From Clostridia bacterium (GTDB taxonomy: Bacteria > Bacillota > Clostridia > Oscillospirales > SIG627), in the NCBI GenBank assembly GCA_017453605.1, contig JAFTEP010000264.1, forward strand, positions 1-6,855: 6,855 nucleotides of DNA, in the 5' to 3' direction. The notes under the pieces were generated by a model. That model was not told the origin of the DNA and searched no databases. It worked only from the letters and a program-made list of their open reading frames with translations. This document shows positions 5,194-6,855 of the stretch, piece by piece (position 1 is the first letter of the stretch; each line of letters starts with the position of its first letter). The position numbers and the translations under genes are program-made.

Positions 5194-6121
5194 CCTGCGC
5201 CTCCGGATCTTGTTCCTTCTTTCTGAAAAGAAGGATCAGGCAGGAGGTGATGATGAGAGCGGAGAAGACGAACAGCGCGATCTGAACGGGCGCGGATGAG
5301 AGGATGAGGGACGCCGTTTCGTCGGAGAACGCCTCTTCCCAGTAGGCGCAGCAGTTGAAGAGCGCGTGGAGCACGAGACAAGGCACTATCGAGCGGCTCT
5401 TTATCCTGACTATCCCGAGGATGACTCCGAGCAGCGTCGCGTAGAAAATGCGGATTGGCAGCTCGTGGAAGACCCCGAACAGGAGCGCCTGGATGATGAC
5501 CGCGGCAAAGGGGTTGAGAGAACTCTTTTCCATACTGCGCATTATCGCGCCGCGGAAAAACAGCTCCTCGTTGAGCGGCGCGGCGATCACGAGCGCGACG
5601 GCGCTGAGGATCTTGTCGGGCCCTTCGAGCGCGGAGGAATAATCGTTCATCTGCCTGAGCGTATCCTCCATCCCGGGCATGGCGAGGATCGCGCCCAAAA
5701 GGATCGAAAAGAAGATCTGCAGGGCGAGCGCGAGCGGCAGACTGTAGATCACGGTGTTCTTTTCGGGCTTTGTGAAGCCTGCGTTCTTTAAGGCGGGCGG
5801 ATCGGTCTTTCTGAGGATGAGCCAGAGCGCGCCGAGCCCGATCACGGTAGACGCGATCGAGATGATCGGGGTGTAGACCGGCAGAAATTCGCTGTAGAGC
5901 TTCTCTGTCAGGATCTGTGTCGCCTCGTTGATGCTGACGTTCTCGGTCAGCTCGCCCGAGATCAGCGCCATGCTGTAGGGCAGGCACAAAAGCAGCGAAA
6001 CGAGAAGCTGAGAGAACAAAAAGATCGCAAGGTAAATGAGAGTGTCGGGAATGAAGCGCCAGCGCGGCGTCTTCGCGGGCTCCTCCGGGACCGCCGGCGA
6101 GGGGATCCTGTTTTCTGTCAT
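5183..6121 (-). CDS. CPBP-family intramembrane metalloprotease
   Basis: This 312-aa polytopic membrane protein has the three CPBP (Abi/Rce1-like) motifs. Motif 1 is EELFFR at 185-190 in the context APLNEELFFRG. Motif 2 is FH (218-219) in GVFHELPIRI. Motif 3 is His252 with Asn256 in VPCLVLHALFN. The glutamates and histidines are those expected to bind zinc or activate water. Hydrophobic segments fall at about 26-50, 83-103, 123-149, 165-181, 202-217, 224-240 and 279-300. The C-terminus is charged (RKKEQDPEAQDEA). The substrate is unknown; family members act in CAAX processing, bacteriocin immunity or self-immunity, and nothing here singles one out. The ATG at 6121 is chosen because GGAGG (6126-6130) precedes it and it forms ATGA with the thiI stop. 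A TTG at 6136 would add 5 aa but would place that GGAGG inside the gene. Confidence 0.9.
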   Translation of the reverse strand: MTENRIPSPAVPEEPAKTPRWRFIPDTLIYLAIFLFSQLLVSLLLCLPYSMALISGELTENVSINEATQILTEKLYSEFLPVYTPIISIASTVIGLGALWLILRKTDPPALKNAGFTKPEKNTVIYSLPLALALQIFFSILLGAILAMPGMEDTLRQMNDYSSALEGPDKILSAVALVIAAPLNEELFFRGAIMRSMEKSSLNPFAAVIIQALLFGVFHELPIRIFYATLLGVILGIVRIKSRSIVPCLVLHALFNCCAYWEEAFSDETASLILSSAPVQIALFVFSALIITSCLILLFRKKEQDPEAQDEA

Positions 6122-6855
6122 GGTTCCTCCGTGCAAACAACTGTGTCTCTGCCCGAAAGGGCGGCTTTTATCAGGGCGTCGGCGTCGAGTTTTTGTTCCT
6201 CGGCGACGAGCTTGTCCATTTCGACGATGAGTTTCGGATGGCGCGGCGTGAACACCGTGCAGCAGTCCTCGTAAGGCAGGATGGAGGTGTCGAAGGTGCC
6301 GATCTGCCTTGCGCGGACTATGATCTCCTCTTTGTCCATGCCGATCAGCGGTCTGAACACGGGGATGTCGCAGACGCTGTCCGTCGCTCCGATCGCGCTG
6401 AGGGTCTGGCTGGCGACCTGACCGAGGCTCTCGCCGGTGACGAGCGCCGAACAGCCGTAGTCCCAGGCAAGACGCCTCGCGATCTTCATCATGAAGCGTC
6501 TGAGGATCAGCGTGAAGTATTCCTCGCGGCAGTTGTCCCTGATCGCCAGCTGAATGTCGGTCACGCTGACGACGTGGACCTTCATGCGGGAGGTGTATCT
6601 TGACATGATCCCGGCGAGTTTGAGCACCTTCTCCCTCGCCCGGACGGAGGTGTAGGGGTAGCTCTCGAAGTGCACCGCCTCAACCGTCGCGCCGCGCCGC
6701 GCCATCATGTGGCCGGCGACCGGCGAATCTATCCCGCCAGAGAGCAAAAGCAAAACCTTCCCGGAGGTGCCGCGCGGCATCCCTCCGGCTCCGCGCTCCT
6801 GACCTGCCGATACGTAAGCGTGACCGTCGCGGATCTCGACACGGACGGTGACGTC
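6118..6855 (-). CDS. thiI: tRNA 4-thiouridine synthetase ThiI (5' end outside window)
   Basis: ThiI adenylates and thiolates uridine 8 of tRNA and, in many bacteria, also passes sulfur towards the thiamin thiazole ring. The last 245 codons are visible and stay open to the window edge. The fragment opens with DVTVRVEIRDGHAYVSAGQE, the end of the region after the THUMP domain, and continues as RGAGGMPRGTSGK. The PP-loop ATP-pyrophosphatase motif SGGIDSP lies at visible residues 39-45. Further family signatures are TGESLGQVASQT, FRPLIGMDKEEI and YEDCCTVFTPRHP. It ends soon after the PP-loop domain, so there is no C-terminal rhodanese domain, as in Bacillus ThiI and unlike E. coli; sulfur would then come from a separate desulfurase, often encoded next to thiI (not visible here). 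An internal ATG at 6780 is not the true start, since conserved sequence continues upstream. The TGA overlaps the protease ATG by 4 nt. Confidence 0.95.
   Translation of the reverse strand, partial: DVTVRVEIRDGHAYVSAGQERGAGGMPRGTSGKVLLLLSGGIDSPVAGHMMARRGATVEAVHFESYPYTSVRAREKVLKLAGIMSRYTSRMKVHVVSVTDIQLAIRDNCREEYFTLILRRFMMKIARRLAWDYGCSALVTGESLGQVASQTLSAIGATDSVCDIPVFRPLIGMDKEEIIVRARQIGTFDTSILPYEDCCTVFTPRHPKLIVEMDKLVAEEQKLDADALIKAALSGRDTVVCTEEP
6126..6130 (-). promoter_or_regulatory. Shine-Dalgarno for the CPBP protease, inside thiI
   Basis: GGAGG on the minus strand lies 4 nt before the ATG at 6121. It is encoded within the last codons of thiI (Thr-Glu-Glu-Pro-stop). Together with the ATGA stop/start overlap it argues for coupled translation and decides between the ATG at 6121 and the TTG at 6136. 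Confidence 0.75.

Noticed and set aside
5190..6140. Alternative minus-strand frame of 316 aa over the protease gene
   Set aside because: It is an Arg/Ala-rich shadow; the overlapping frame has CPBP motifs and membrane segments.

Overview
The window looks like chromosomal DNA of an uncultured Clostridia-type Firmicute, possibly Oscillospirales-like and probably from the gut. Three things suggest this. The housekeeping genes are of Bacillota type (a Mfd of 1174 aa, a ThiI that ends without a rhodanese domain, and pth upstream of mfd). The coding DNA is rich in G/C at third codon positions. The intergenic DNA is packed with short hairpin repeats beginning CCCCTCATCAGTC, of a kind I recall from gut Clostridia genomes. 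That taxonomic reading is inference, not a search result.

All four genes lie on the minus strand and are read right to left. At the right edge is thiI (5' end outside the window), then a CPBP-family membrane protease, then pth. These three overlap (4 nt and 11 nt), so they look like one translationally coupled operon whose promoter lies off the right edge. A 757-nt gap (3858-4614) then separates pth from mfd. The left end (1-332) has no credible gene.

The two non-coding stretches are mosaics of repeats and share modules with each other. The left stretch holds the tail of a hairpin element, a deleted copy of its head, a 27-nt segment found again inverted beyond mfd, and two cassettes of a 7-bp tandem repeat (ATTCCGA/ATTCCGC). 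The pth-mfd gap holds small GC hairpins with TCC/GGA loops, two inverted copies of the hairpin element around an AT-rich core, and several further stem-loops. The two inverted copies differ in one stem by substitutions that keep base pairing, the most informative signal in the window.

The genes are ordinary: tRNA thiolation/thiamin sulfur transfer (thiI), recycling of peptidyl-tRNA (pth), transcription-coupled DNA repair (mfd) and a membrane protease of unknown substrate. I found no convincing new multi-gene system. The unusual content is the repeat architecture around mfd.
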